Origin: Cronobacter universalis NCTC 9529
GTDB lineage: Bacteria; Pseudomonadota; Gammaproteobacteria; Enterobacterales; Enterobacteriaceae
Reading direction: 5' to 3'
Length of the DNA stretch: 64,000 nucleotides
Assembly (NCBI RefSeq): GCF_001277175.1
Contig: NZ_CP012257.1
Coordinates: 1,984,001-2,048,000, forward strand
The notes under the pieces are model-generated. The model had not been told where the DNA came from, ran no database searches, and saw only the letters and a list, made by a program, of their open reading frames with translations. This document shows positions 9,187 to 18,329 of this stretch, piece after piece; the first letter of the stretch is position 1; each line of letters starts with the position of its first letter. A program made the translations under genes and the position numbers.

Positions 9187-10833
9187 ATGTCTGGCAAACC
9201 CTTCTTCTGGCAAGAGCCTTTTCCACTGAAAAAGGACGAGACCGAGTATTACCTGTTAACCCGCGATCACGTCTCCGTTTCCGAATTTGAAGGTCAGGAA
9301 ATCCTGAAAGTCGAGCCGCAGGCGCTGACCCTGCTGGCCCGCCACGCCTTCCACGACGCCTCGTTTATGCTGCGCCCGGCGCATCAGCAGCAGGTGGCGG
9401 ATATCCTGAGCGACCCGGAAGCCAGCGAAAACGACAAATATGTCGCGCTGCAATTCCTGCGCAACTCGGAGATTGCCGCCAAAGGCATTCTGCCGACATG
9501 CCAGGATACCGGCACCGCCATCATCATGGGCAAAAAAGGCCAGCGCGTCTGGACCGGCGGCGGCGATGAAGCCGCGCTGGCGCAGGGCGTCTACGAGACC
9601 TATACCCAGGATAACCTGCGTTATTCGCAAAACGCGGCGCTCGATATGTACAAAGAGGTCAACACCGGCACCAACCTGCCGGCGCAGATTGACCTCTACA
9701 GCGTTGACGGCGAGGAGTACAAATTCCTCTGCATCGCCAAGGGCGGCGGCTCCGCGAACAAAACCTATCTGTACCAGGAAACCAAAGCGCTGCTCACGCC
9801 CGGTAAGCTGAAAGCGTACCTGGTGGAGAAAATGCGCACGCTCGGCACCGCGGCCTGCCCGCCGTACCATGTGGCGTTTGTGATTGGCGGCACGTCGGCG
9901 GAAGCGACGCTGAAAACCGTTAAACTCGCCTCGACCAAATATTACGACGGCCTGCCGACCGAAGGTAACGAACACGGCCAGGCGTTCCGCGATGTCCAAC
10001 TGGAAGAAGAGCTGCTACAGGAGGCGCGTAATCTCGGCCTCGGCGCGCAGTTCGGCGGCAAATATTTCGCGCACGATATCCGCGTTATCCGCCTGCCGCG
10101 CCACGGCGCGTCCTGCCCGGTGGGCATGGGCGTCTCCTGCTCGGCGGACCGCAATATCAAAGCCAAAATCAACCGCGACGGCATCTGGATCGAGAAGCTC
10201 GAAAGCAACCCCGGTAAATACATTCCCGAAGCGCTGCGTCGCGCAGGCGAGGGCGAAGCGGTGCGGGTCGATCTCAACCGTCCGATGAGCGAAATCCTCG
10301 CGCAGCTCTCGCAGTATCCGGTCTCCACGCGGCTGTCGCTCTCAGGCACTATCATCGTGGCGCGCGATATCGCCCATGCGAAACTGAAAGAGCGCATCGA
10401 CAGCGGCGCGGGGCTGCCGCAGTACGTGAAAGATCACCCGATCTACTACGCAGGCCCGGCCAAAACGCCGGAAGGGTATGCTTCCGGCTCGCTCGGCCCG
10501 ACGACGGCCGGTCGTATGGACTCCTACGTGGATCTGCTTCAGGCCAACGGCGGCAGCATGATCATGCTCGCCAAAGGCAACCGCAGCCAGCAGGTGACGG
10601 ACGCCTGTAAGAAACATGGCGGCTTTTATCTCGGGAGCATCGGCGGCCCGGCGGCGGTGCTGGCGCAGAACAGCATCCGGCATCTGGAGTGCGTCGAGTA
10701 CCCGGAATTCGGTATGGAAGCTATCTGGAAAATCGAGGTTGAAGGTTTCCCGGCGTTTATCCTGGTGGATGACAAAGGCAACGATTTCTTCCAGCAAATC
10801 CAGGCCGGGCAGTGCTCGGCGTGCCTGAAGTAA
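9187..10833 (+). CDS. fumA: Class I fumarase (iron-sulfur fumarate hydratase)
   Basis: A 548-residue oxygen-sensitive [4Fe-4S] fumarase that hydrates fumarate to L-malate in the TCA cycle. The N-terminal alpha domain carries the cluster cysteine in [10 protein letters not shown] (near residue 105); the others lie in the [15 protein letters not shown] stretch (near 310-325). The C-terminal beta domain has the [15 protein letters not shown] motif. The start at 9187 (MSGKPFFW) gives the exact E. coli FumA/FumB length; an earlier in-frame ATG at 9082 was rejected. Pairing with fumC downstream identifies it as the FumA position rather than FumB. Confidence 0.95.
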   Translation: MSGKPFFWQEPFPLKKDETEYYLLTRDHVSVSEFEGQEILKVEPQALTLLARHAFHDASFMLRPAHQQQVADILSDPEASENDKYVALQFLRNSEIAAKGILPTCQDTGTAIIMGKKGQRVWTGGGDEAALAQGVYETYTQDNLRYSQNAALDMYKEVNTGTNLPAQIDLYSVDGEEYKFLCIAKGGGSANKTYLYQETKALLTPGKLKAYLVEKMRTLGTAACPPYHVAFVIGGTSAEATLKTVKLASTKYYDGLPTEGNEHGQAFRDVQLEEELLQEARNLGLGAQFGGKYFAHDIRVIRLPRHGASCPVGMGVSCSADRNIKAKINRDGIWIEKLESNPGKYIPEALRRAGEGEAVRVDLNRPMSEILAQLSQYPVSTRLSLSGTIIVARDIAHAKLKERIDSGAGLPQYVKDHPIYYAGPAKTPEGYASGSLGPTTAGRMDSYVDLLQANGGSMIMLAKGNRSQQVTDACKKHGGFYLGSIGGPAAVLAQNSIRHLECVEYPEFGMEAIWKIEVEGFPAFILVDDKGNDFFQQIQAGQCSACLK

Positions 10834-10851
10834 CGTAACAGACCCTGATGC

Positions 10852-10880
10852 AGGCCGGGTAAGGCGCAGCCGCCCGGCCT
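10852..10880. repeat. REP-like palindrome between fumA and fumC
   Basis: Inverted repeat AGGCCGGG/CCCGGCCT enclosing TAAGGCGCAGCCG, the style of enterobacterial repetitive extragenic palindromes. It is followed by a short TTT, so it may also attenuate read-through from fumA into fumC or protect the fumA mRNA 3' end. Confidence 0.65.
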
Positions 10881-10989
10881 TTTGACCGCAAAAAAGAGCG
10901 CACAAAGCGCCATACAAATTCGCCGAAGCCATCAATACTTATTCCTGAAGCATGCGAGCAATCCCATCTTTGTTATCAAGGAGAAAGTA

Positions 10990-12387
10990 ATGACCGCCTA
11001 CCGCAGTGAAAAAGATTCCATGGGCGCTATCGACGTGCCGGCCGATAAACTCTGGGGCGCGCAGACGCAGCGTTCGCTGGAGCACTTCCGCATTTCCACC
11101 GAGAAAATGCCGACCGCGCTGATTGAGGCGCTGGCGCTCACCAAACGCGCCGCCGCGAAGGTCAATATGGATCTCGGCTTACTGCCCGCAGAGCGCGGCG
11201 AGGCCATCATTAACGCCGCCGATGAAGTGCTGGAAGGCGCGCATCCGCAGGAGTTCCCGCTCGCTATCTGGCAAACCGGCTCCGGCACCCAGACCAACAT
11301 GAACATGAACGAGGTGCTGGCGAACCGGGCGAGCGAAATTCTCGGCGGCGAGCGCGGCATGGCGCGTAAAGTGCATCCGAATGATGACGTTAACAAGAGC
11401 CAGAGCTCAAACGACGTTTTCCCGACGGCGATGCATGTCGCGGCGGTGATCGCGCTGCGCGAACAGCTGATCCCGCAGCTTAAAGTGCTGCATAAAACGC
11501 TCAGCGATAAGGCGAGCGCGTTCAGCGATATCGTGAAAATCGGCCGTACCCATTTGCAGGACGCCACGCCGCTGACGCTCGGCCAGGAGATCTCCGGCTG
11601 GGTGGCGATGCTTGAGCATAACCTGAAGCATATCGATAACAGCCTGCCGCATCTGGCGGAGCTGGCGCTCGGCGGCACGGCGGTCGGCACCGGTCTGAAC
11701 ACGCATCCGGAGTATGCGGAGCGCGTGGCAAAAGAGCTCGCCGCGTTCACCGGCCAGCCGTTCGTCACCGCGCCAAACAAGTTTGAGGCGCTCGCCACCT
11801 GCGACGCGCTGGTGCACGCCCACGGCGCGCTGAAAGGGCTCGCCGCCTCGCTGATGAAAATCGCCAACGACGTGCGCTGGCTCGCGAGCGGCCCGCGCTG
11901 CGGCATCGGCGAAATCTCGATCCCGGAAAACGAGCCCGGTTCGTCCATCATGCCAGGCAAAGTGAACCCGACGCAGTGCGAAGCGCTGACTATGCTGTGC
12001 TGTCAGGTGATGGGCAATGACGTGGCCGTCAATATGGGCGGGGCGATGGGCAACTTTGAGCTTAACGTGTTCCGCCCGATGGTCATTCATAACTTCCTGC
12101 AATCGGTGCGTCTGCTGGCCGACGGCATGGAGAGCTTTAACCATCACTGCGCTATCGGCATCGAGCCGAACCGTGACCGCATCAGCCAGTTGCTCAATGA
12201 ATCGCTGATGCTGGTAACGGCGCTCAATACGCATATCGGCTACGACAAAGCTGCCGAGATCGCCAAAAAAGCGCATAAAGAGGGGCTGACGCTGAAAGCC
12301 TCCGCGCTGAAGCTTGGTTATCTCAGCGAGGAGGAGTTTGACGCCTGGGTACGCCCGGAAGAGATGGTGGGCAGTATGAAGCCCTGA
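10990..12387 (+). CDS. fumC: Class II fumarase (iron-independent)
   Basis: A 465-residue class II fumarate hydratase of the aspartase/fumarase superfamily, active without an iron-sulfur cluster and therefore useful under oxidative stress or iron shortage. The superfamily signature [16 protein letters not shown] lies at about residues 317-332, with the [18 protein letters not shown] stretch near 98-111 and the active-site [12 protein letters not shown] near 185. The start at 10990 has an AAGGAGAAAGTA ribosome site; the longer frame from 10882 was rejected. Its stop codon abuts the tus stop (12388), so the two genes converge with no spacer. Confidence 0.96.
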   Translation: MTAYRSEKDSMGAIDVPADKLWGAQTQRSLEHFRISTEKMPTALIEALALTKRAAAKVNMDLGLLPAERGEAIINAADEVLEGAHPQEFPLAIWQTGSGTQTNMNMNEVLANRASEILGGERGMARKVHPNDDVNKSQSSNDVFPTAMHVAAVIALREQLIPQLKVLHKTLSDKASAFSDIVKIGRTHLQDATPLTLGQEISGWVAMLEHNLKHIDNSLPHLAELALGGTAVGTGLNTHPEYAERVAKELAAFTGQPFVTAPNKFEALATCDALVHAHGALKGLAASLMKIANDVRWLASGPRCGIGEISIPENEPGSSIMPGKVNPTQCEALTMLCCQVMGNDVAVNMGGAMGNFELNVFRPMVIHNFLQSVRLLADGMESFNHHCAIGIEPNRDRISQLLNESLMLVTALNTHIGYDKAAEIAKKAHKEGLTLKASALKLGYLSEEEFDAWVRPEEMVGSMKP

Positions 12388-13317
12388 TCAGGGCGCGAGG
12401 TAGAGGTGCAGGCGGGGGATCATCATGACGAGCTCTTCCGCCTGCGGTTTATAGCGGTGCTGCACGTTTTCCGCGTCATAGTTCAGCAGTTCGCCGATAT
12501 CCGGCACCGCGCCGCCGCGCGTTTCATGGCACAGAACAATCAGCGGCGACGGGCACGCATACTGCACCTGCCGCTGGTTTTGCGCGTACCAGACGCGCGC
12601 CACCGGCTGCACTTTCACCGGACGCTTAATCTTCAGCCGCGCCTTCTGCGGGAGCGCGGCGATATCGTTGTACTCCTGCGTGAGGCGCGCATGCCACTGC
12701 TCTTTGGTTAGCCCGCCCACCGCGCGCGGCGCTTTCAGCCCGCGCTCCAGCGTCGCCAGCACCTCGTCGCGCGTCAGGTTTTTAATAATGTGCTTATTCG
12801 CCCAGCCGAAACGCAGCGTGGCCGGGTTGTCCAGCACCGTGAGCCGACGGTAGGCGTTGAGCGTAATCAGCCCTGGCAGGTAGCGGTGCACCCATTCAAA
12901 ACGCTGGGTGGAGGGCAGGCCCGATTCCACGGTGATAATCTCTTCCAGCTGCGCTTTCAGCGCGTTGATTTTGTCCGCCAGCGCGTGCAGCGCCTCGTGC
13001 TGCGCATCATCGACGCTGAAACAGACCGCGCCAGGCAGGCGCACCGCCGCCTTGCTGCTGCGCTTTTCCGACTGCTGCTGGATAAACAGGTGCGTAAAGT
13101 GACGCAGCGCCGCCTCCTGCGCCTCTTTGCCGATTTTTTGCGTCACCGATATGGTGAGCAGCGGGTCGTGCTCTTTACCTTTTTCCACCTCGGGCAGGCT
13201 GAACACCCGCGCCGCCAGCAGGCGACAGGCCGCGAGGCCCTCGCGCATCTCCATTAATGCATGTTCTAATTCGCGAAAGGTGACGTTAAGGCGTTCAACG
13301 AGATCGTAACGGGCCAT
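12388..13317 (-). CDS. tus: Tus, DNA replication terminus site-binding protein
   Basis: A 309-residue protein, the same length as E. coli Tus. It binds Ter sites as a monomer and blocks the replicative helicase from one direction, forming the replication fork trap. The N terminus [18 protein letters not shown] and the basic C-terminal half with [17 protein letters not shown] are characteristic. Upstream lies a Ter site overlapping the promoter region, as at E. coli TerB, where Tus binding represses its own gene. Its presence places this window in the terminus region of the chromosome. Confidence 0.96.
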   Translation of the reverse strand: MARYDLVERLNVTFRELEHALMEMREGLAACRLLAARVFSLPEVEKGKEHDPLLTISVTQKIGKEAQEAALRHFTHLFIQQQSEKRSSKAAVRLPGAVCFSVDDAQHEALHALADKINALKAQLEEIITVESGLPSTQRFEWVHRYLPGLITLNAYRRLTVLDNPATLRFGWANKHIIKNLTRDEVLATLERGLKAPRAVGGLTKEQWHARLTQEYNDIAALPQKARLKIKRPVKVQPVARVWYAQNQRQVQYACPSPLIVLCHETRGGAVPDIGELLNYDAENVQHRYKPQAEELVMMIPRLHLYLAP

Positions 13318-13328
13318 GATGCTCTCAC

Positions 13329-13349
13329 ATTAGTTACAACATACTTTAT
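13329..13349 (-). promoter_or_regulatory. Ter site (TerB-like) upstream of tus
   Basis: Read on the minus strand: AAAGTATGTTGTAACTAAT, matching the Ter core AGnATGTTGTAACTAA. It ends about 12 bp before the tus start codon, with the same orientation relative to tus as E. coli TerB. It is expected to serve both as a polar fork barrier and as an autorepression operator for tus. Confidence 0.92.
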
Positions 13350-13430
13350 GTTTAACACAGTTTTGCCGGGTTTGACCATAGCGAGTTAAAAGCCAAGCAG
13401 GAAGATACGGGCGACGTGGGGACGAGAAAT

Positions 13431-13633
13431 GGTGGGTGCGCTGCGCTTACCCACCCTACGAGTCTTATGCGCAGTGTTTTGTAGGGCGGGTAAGCGCAGC
13501 GCACCCGCCGCGAAACAGGAGATAACGCCAATACAGTTAACCGTAGGGCGGGTAAGCGCAGCGCACCCGCCGCGAAACAGAAGATAACGCCAATACAGTT
13601 AACCACAGGGCGGGTAAGCTTCGCGCACCCGCC
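13431..13633. repeat. Four-copy intergenic palindromic repeat with a 62-bp tandem unit
   Basis: The gap between tus and rstB contains four copies of a GC-rich palindrome of the form GTAGGGCGGGTAAGCGCAGC plus its complement-like right half. Copy A (13431-13459) is inverted. Copies B (13481-13542) and C (13543-13604) are adjacent 62-bp units differing at one base, including the identical spacer ending AATACAGTTAACC. Copy D (13605-13633) is partial and diverged. Each can fold into a hairpin. This looks like a REP/BIME-type element amplified by tandem duplication; the open frames over it are by-products. Confidence 0.85.
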
Positions 13634-13649
13634 AGATATGCCATAACCA

Positions 13650-14942
13650 TTACACCTCTTCTGCGGGCAACACCACCGGCCAGCAAAAACGAAAATGCGC
13701 GCCGCCGAGGTCGCTTTGCGTCACGCTCACCTCGCCATTCATGGCGGTCGCGATGGAATGTACAATCGCGAGCCCCAGACCACACCCGCCGGTGGCGCGA
13801 TCGCGGCTCGGATCGAGACGTACAAACGGCTCAAACACCCGGCTGCGCTCATCTTCCGGTATCCCCGTTCCGTCATCTTCCACTTCAAGGATCGCCTGCG
13901 CGCCATCCAGCGATAAGCCGATTCGCAGCCGCTGCTCGCTGTAGCGCAGCGCGTTATTCACCAGATTATCCAGCACGCGCTCCATAAGACGCATATCCAG
14001 CGCACCGTAATCGCCCTCGTCGACGCGCGTGACGATAAGCTCGCGCTCCGGGTGCAGCAGGCGCGCGTCGTCCACATAATCATGCAGCCAGCGCGGCAGT
14101 TCCGGGTGCGTCAGATGAAGCTCGGTTTGCGGCCGGTCCAGCCGCGCGTAGGTCAACAACTCCTCGATCAACGCTTCCAGCTGGCCGATATCGCGGTTCA
14201 GCGCCTGCGATTGCGCCGCGCTCAGGTTATCGCTCATCTCCAGTCGGTAGCGCAACCGCACCAGCGGCGTGCGCAGCTCGTGGGCTATCCCGTCAATCAA
14301 CTGCTTTTTACTGGCGATCAGCGCGTTAATGTTGTTCGCCATCTGATTAAACGCCACGCCGAGCCGTGAAAAACTCGACGCCTTATCAAAATGAATGCGC
14401 TCATCCAGATGCCCCTCGCCAAGCCGCTGCGCCGCAGACTCCAGCCGCAGCATCTCCTGCCAGTGCGGGCGCATCCAGATAAACACCGGCAGCGCCAGTG
14501 AAATCGCGATCAGCGCAATCAGGGCGATATCCAGCAGGCGCATCTGATGCAGAAAGTAGAGATAGGGCACGGGGCCGACCGCCAGCACATAGTGGCTGCG
14601 CGGAATACGCTGGATAAACGTATATTCATCGTCCAGCGCCACGATTTCGCCCTCGCGCAGGCGGCGGCTGTTGATGTCATCAAGGTGAAACTGATTCATC
14701 GGCTGAATGCGCAGCTTAAACGACAGATTCAGATCCAGCTCTTTGATCGTTTTATTCCACTCGTGCGGCGGAATTTCACGCAGCTCGCTGCGCATCAGGT
14801 AGAGCGAGCTTTTCATCAGGTCGTCCAGCGACTGACGCCCGGCGCGCTCGGCGGTGAACTTATAGACCAGCCCGACCAGCATCGTCATGACCAGAAAACA
14901 GACAAAGAGCAGCAAATAGAACTGAATAAAGAGTTTTTTCAT
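13650..14942 (-). CDS. rstB: RstB, sensor histidine kinase
   Basis: A 430-residue membrane sensor kinase (E. coli RstB 433). An N-terminal membrane helix (about 5-28) and a second at about 137-155 flank a small periplasmic domain. A HAMP linker follows, then the dimerisation helix with phospho-accepting His221 in GIAHELRTPLVRLRYRL and the ATP-binding domain with NLVNNALRYS, EDDGTGIPE and GGCGLGLAIV. It should phosphorylate RstA, part of the PhoP-linked acid/Mg2+ response in E. coli. Here rstB no longer adjoins rstA: a LysR/dehydrogenase pair lies between. rstB starts 26 bp after the LysR gene and may be co-transcribed with it. Confidence 0.94.
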   Translation of the reverse strand: MKKLFIQFYLLLFVCFLVMTMLVGLVYKFTAERAGRQSLDDLMKSSLYLMRSELREIPPHEWNKTIKELDLNLSFKLRIQPMNQFHLDDINSRRLREGEIVALDDEYTFIQRIPRSHYVLAVGPVPYLYFLHQMRLLDIALIALIAISLALPVFIWMRPHWQEMLRLESAAQRLGEGHLDERIHFDKASSFSRLGVAFNQMANNINALIASKKQLIDGIAHELRTPLVRLRYRLEMSDNLSAAQSQALNRDIGQLEALIEELLTYARLDRPQTELHLTHPELPRWLHDYVDDARLLHPERELIVTRVDEGDYGALDMRLMERVLDNLVNNALRYSEQRLRIGLSLDGAQAILEVEDDGTGIPEDERSRVFEPFVRLDPSRDRATGGCGLGLAIVHSIATAMNGEVSVTQSDLGGAHFRFCWPVVLPAEEV

Positions 14943-14968
14943 GGAGATATCTCACGCCTGCGGCGCGG

Positions 14969-15874
14969 TTACTGGATAGCAGATGTCGTATGCGGAAAGT
15001 GCGCGGCCAGATGATCGATAAAGGCTCTGACCGCGGGCGGCAGACCGCGACGCGTGGTAAACACCAGATGCACAATGCCGCGCTGGCCCTGCCAGCCGCG
15101 ATACACATGCACCAGCTCGCCGGTTTTCAGCGCCTTTGCGCAGACGTGATCCGGCAGCAGCGCAATGCCCAGCCCCGCGATGGCCGCCGCGCGAACAGCC
15201 GTAAAATCGCTGCAGCTTAGCCGCGGATGATGGCGAATCAGACAGCGCTTTCCCTGTTCATGTTCCAGCGCCCAGCTGATTTCACCCGGCTCGTCGCTGG
15301 TGCCAAGCGTCGGATGACAGGCGAGGGTGTCGACAGCCCCGTTAAGTCTACTGGCAAGCTGCGGGCTGGCTACCAGGATACGGTTCGACGTGCCCAGCGT
15401 GCGCATAATCAGCTCGGCGTCGCTGGTCAGTTCGGTGCGCACCCGCAGCGCCACATCCACGCGCTCTTCGATTAAATCGACAGGGCGGTCGATGGCGATG
15501 ATTTGCAGTTTCACCTGCGGGTAGCGGTTCATAAAGTCGGGCAGCATGGCCTGGATAATCTCCACCATGCCCGTCGGGCAGCTGAAACGCACCACGCCCT
15601 GCGGCTCCTTACGCGCCTGGGCGATGATCGCCTGCGCTTTTTCCGCCTCCAGCAACATCGCGCGGCACTGGTCGTAAAACGCCTGGCCGATATCGGTGAC
15701 GCGAAAACGGCGGCTGGAACGCTCAATCAGGCGCACGCCAAGCTGCGCCTCAAGCCCCGCCACGCGGCGGCTTAGCTTCGATTTCGGCTGCTTCAGCGCC
15801 CGGCTGGCGGCGGCGAAACCGCCGTGGTTAACCACTTCGGCATAGTAAAAATAGTCGTTAAGATCGCTTTGCAT
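14969..15874 (-). CDS. LysR-family transcriptional regulator
   Basis: A 301-residue LysR-type regulator. The winged helix-turn-helix spans about residues 5-60 (FYYAEVVNHGGFAAASRALK then LSRRVAGLEAQLGVRLIERS), followed by a two-lobed effector-binding domain. It is divergent from a short-chain dehydrogenase with about 111 bp between the starts, the usual arrangement for a LysR regulator and its target. The effector is not known. It is closest in type to the common regulators of quinone or aldehyde reductases. The pair is inserted between rstB and rstA and is absent from that place in E. coli. Confidence 0.88.
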   Translation of the reverse strand: MQSDLNDYFYYAEVVNHGGFAAASRALKQPKSKLSRRVAGLEAQLGVRLIERSSRRFRVTDIGQAFYDQCRAMLLEAEKAQAIIAQARKEPQGVVRFSCPTGMVEIIQAMLPDFMNRYPQVKLQIIAIDRPVDLIEERVDVALRVRTELTSDAELIMRTLGTSNRILVASPQLASRLNGAVDTLACHPTLGTSDEPGEISWALEHEQGKRCLIRHHPRLSCSDFTAVRAAAIAGLGIALLPDHVCAKALKTGELVHVYRGWQGQRGIVHLVFTTRRGLPPAVRAFIDHLAAHFPHTTSAIQ

Positions 15875-15985
15875 TATCGTTCCTCAGACAGAACGCAGGG
15901 TGCCATTTTGTCCTGGTACACAGCCCGATGGGAAGCGCTTATTCTCAGCCCATGACAGAGGTCATCATTCAATGAGGATAAAACT

Positions 15986-16738
15986 ATGAACGCACGTTTT
16001 AGCAATAAAGTGGTTATCGTGACCGGCGGCACCAGCGGCATTGGCCTGGCTACTGCTAAAGCGTTCGCCGACGAAGGCGCGCACGTATTTATCACCGGGC
16101 GCCGGCAGGCAGCGCTGGATGCGGCGCTAGCGCAATTAGGTGACAACGTCACAGGAATCCGCGGCGATATGAGCCTGCTGGCGGATATCGATCGCCTATA
16201 TGAAGCGGTGCAGCAACGCCACAGCCATATCGACGTGATATTCGCCAACGCGGGCGGCGGCGAGCTGGCACCGCTCGGCGAGATTTCCGAGGCGCATTAT
16301 CACGATACCTTCGACACCAACGTGAAAGGCGTACTGTTCACCGTACAGAAAGCGCTGCCGCTGCTGCGTGACGGTGCCGCCGTGGTGCTGAACGCGTCGA
16401 CCGCCGGCTCCAGCGGCACGCCCGCCTTCAGCGTCTACGCCGCGAGCAAAGCGGCGGTACGCAGCTTCGCACGCAACTGGATACTCGATTTGAAAGACCG
16501 CCACATTCGCGTCAACGCCATCAGTCCGGGGCCGGTCAATACGGCGGGGCTGAATGACCTCTTTGGCGGTGGCGATCGGGCCGAAGACGTGAAAAACGAA
16601 CTCACCGCGCAGATCCCGCTCGGGCGCGTCGGCAAGCCGGAGGAGATCGCCCGCGCGGTGCTGTTCCTGGCGTCTGACGAGGCGAGCTTTGTGAATGGCG
16701 TTGAAATGTTCGTCGATGGCGGGATGGTGCAGATTTAA
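15986..16738 (+). CDS. Short-chain dehydrogenase/reductase
   Basis: A 250-residue classical SDR oxidoreductase. The Rossmann cofactor motif TGGTSGIG is at residues 14-21, the NAG motif follows strand four (FANAGGG, near 87-93), the catalytic Ser lies near 139, and Tyr-x3-Lys is in YAASK near 151-155. The C-terminal loop NAISPGPVNT is typical. A basic residue pair after strand two (GRRQ, near 38) suggests a preference for NADP(H). Substrate unknown. It is divergent from the LysR gene, which probably controls it, and converges on rstA across a strong hairpin. Confidence 0.9.
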   Translation: MNARFSNKVVIVTGGTSGIGLATAKAFADEGAHVFITGRRQAALDAALAQLGDNVTGIRGDMSLLADIDRLYEAVQQRHSHIDVIFANAGGGELAPLGEISEAHYHDTFDTNVKGVLFTVQKALPLLRDGAAVVLNASTAGSSGTPAFSVYAASKAAVRSFARNWILDLKDRHIRVNAISPGPVNTAGLNDLFGGGDRAEDVKNELTAQIPLGRVGKPEEIARAVLFLASDEASFVNGVEMFVDGGMVQI

Positions 16739-16744
16739 GCGTCA

Positions 16745-16767
16745 GCGCCGCGCGGGAAGCGCGGCGC
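16745..16767. terminator. Perfect GC-rich hairpin between the dehydrogenase gene and rstA
   Basis: A 9-bp perfect stem GCGCCGCGC/GCGCGGCGC with loop GGGAA, lying in the 35-bp gap between two convergent stop codons. There is no clear T-run, so it may be a weak or Rho-assisted terminator, or a structure blocking read-through. Confidence 0.55.
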
Positions 16768-16773
16768 AATACG

Positions 16774-17502
16774 TTACGCCTCGCTTTCCCAGGCGTGCGG
16801 CGCGAACAGATACCCTTTGTTGCGCACCGTCTTGATGCGATAAGGCTCGGTCGCGCTGTCGTTAAGCTTTTTACGCAGCCTTGAAATCGCCACGTCCACG
16901 CTGCGATCCAGCCCGTCATACGTCACGCCGCGCAGGTTTTTTAACAGCGCGTCGCGATCCATGATCTGCCCGGCGTGGGTCGCGAGCTCCCACAGCAGAT
17001 CAAAATCGGCGGTTGAGAGCGCCACCTGCTCGCCCAGCAGCGTGACCTGACGGTTCAACGGATCGATACACAGCGTGCCGAAACGCAGCGCCTTGTGAGG
17101 CTGAAGCGTCGGAGCGCTATCCGCCGTCACGGGCGCGGCGGTCATATGCTGGCGCAGGTGCAGACGCAGGCGCGCCAGCAGCACGGCGGGCGGCGTGGTT
17201 TTAAGGATGTAATCGCTGGCACCCATTTCGAGCGACAGAATATGGTTCATATCGCTGTCGAGAGACGTCAACAGCACCACGGGGCCCGACCAGCGTGCGC
17301 GCAGATCGCGGCACAGCGTCATGCCGTCTTTGCCTGGCAGCATAATATCCAGCAGCACCAGATCCGGGTTCTCGCGCTCTATAACCGCTTCGGCGCGATC
17401 GCCGCGGCTTTCGACAATCACATCGATATCGTGGCGGCCCAGATAGGCGGCGATAAGCTCGCCGACTTCCGGGTCATCTTCAACAAAAACGATCTTGCTC
17501 AT
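16774..17502 (-). CDS. rstA: RstA, OmpR-family response regulator
   Basis: A 242-residue response regulator. The receiver domain has Glu/Asp at 8-10 (VEDD), phospho-acceptor Asp52 in LLDIMLPGKDG, Thr in LLTSLDS and Lys in YILKTTPP. The C-terminal winged-helix DNA-binding domain (about 140-236) ends RIKTVRNKGYLFAPHAW. The start at 17502 (MSKIVFVEDD) matches E. coli RstA; the frame open to 17562 adds 20 unrelated residues. Its partner kinase rstB lies 1.8 kb downstream behind a LysR/SDR insertion rather than immediately after it as in E. coli. Confidence 0.95.
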   Translation of the reverse strand: MSKIVFVEDDPEVGELIAAYLGRHDIDVIVESRGDRAEAVIERENPDLVLLDIMLPGKDGMTLCRDLRARWSGPVVLLTSLDSDMNHILSLEMGASDYILKTTPPAVLLARLRLHLRQHMTAAPVTADSAPTLQPHKALRFGTLCIDPLNRQVTLLGEQVALSTADFDLLWELATHAGQIMDRDALLKNLRGVTYDGLDRSVDVAISRLRKKLNDSATEPYRIKTVRNKGYLFAPHAWESEA

Positions 17503-17577
17503 AGGTTTCTGCGTTGCGGTAAAAACACCAGGATACACCGGGCCGGCGCGACGCGCCAGCAATGGCGGCTCAACAGG

Positions 17578-18300
17578 TTAACGCAACGGGCGACCGCCGT
17601 TCACCGGGTAACTGTGGCCGGTCACGTAACGACTGGTAAGCAGATAATCCACCAGGTCGATAATCTCTTTTTCGCCGGGCGCGATTTTCATCAGCGATTT
17701 ATTCAGCGCCTTCTGGCGATACTCCGGATCGTCATGCTCGTTAAAGAGGATTTGCGACGGCGCGATGGCGTTGACTTTTACCTCCGGCGCGAGCTTGCGG
17801 GCAAACGAACGCGTGAGATTATCGAGCGCCGCTTTACTGGCGGCATAGGCGATGTACTTCGCGCTGCCGCGCTCCACGACATAATCGGTAAAGTGAATAA
17901 TATCGCAGGCGGCGTGGCCCTGGCCGCGCATCAGCGGCTCCAGAGCGAAGTTAAGAAGATAGGGCGCGTGAACGTGAATTTGCAGCATGGCGTTCAGCAC
18001 ATCAGCGGGCGGCACAGGCGGGCTTTCATCCTGCCAGGTGCTGGCGTTATGCAACAGCGCGCGAATGTGGGTGGTGCGGGTTTTTACGGCGTCGGCAAAG
18101 GCCAGAATGCCGTCATCGTGGCAAAAATCGGCTTCAATGCAGACCGCGCCCGCGTCTTCCAGCACGTCAATCGCCGGGTAACGGGTGCGGTAGCTGACAA
18201 TCACATCATGCTGCTGCGCCAGGAAATGGTGCGCCAGCGCAAGGCCGATACGGCGGCCCGCGCCGGTGATAACAATGGGCTTATCCAGTTTTTTCACCAC
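17578..18300 (-). CDS. folM: FolM, dihydromonapterin/dihydrofolate reductase
   Basis: A 240-residue SDR-fold pteridine reductase, the length of E. coli FolM, that reduces dihydromonapterin to tetrahydromonapterin with NADPH and has weak dihydrofolate reductase activity. The TGAGRRIG cofactor motif (12-19) has the Arg-Arg typical of pteridine reductases. YAASKAALDN carries the catalytic Tyr and Lys, and the C terminus SYPVNGGRPLR matches the family. It lies 75 bp before rstA on the same strand; E. coli ydgC, which lies here, is absent. Confidence 0.92.
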   Translation of the reverse strand: MVKKLDKPIVITGAGRRIGLALAHHFLAQQHDVIVSYRTRYPAIDVLEDAGAVCIEADFCHDDGILAFADAVKTRTTHIRALLHNASTWQDESPPVPPADVLNAMLQIHVHAPYLLNFALEPLMRGQGHAACDIIHFTDYVVERGSAKYIAYAASKAALDNLTRSFARKLAPEVKVNAIAPSQILFNEHDDPEYRQKALNKSLMKIAPGEKEIIDLVDYLLTSRYVTGHSYPVNGGRPLR

Positions 18301-18329
18301 GACTCTCCTTAAGCAATAGCGGCAGGAGA

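Noticed and set aside
13431..13633. Possible CRISPR array
   Set aside because: Only two adjacent units, with identical rather than variable spacers, and palindromic units; no cas genes nearby.
13352..13785. Two minus-strand frames over the repeat block between tus and rstB
   Set aside because: They translate the palindromic repeats, giving the same ALRLPALRLTVLALSPVSRR-type peptide from each copy; no ribosome site.
15908..15945. Promoter TTGTCC/TATTCT for the dehydrogenase gene
   Set aside because: The spacing of 26 bp is too long; no acceptable alternative was found.
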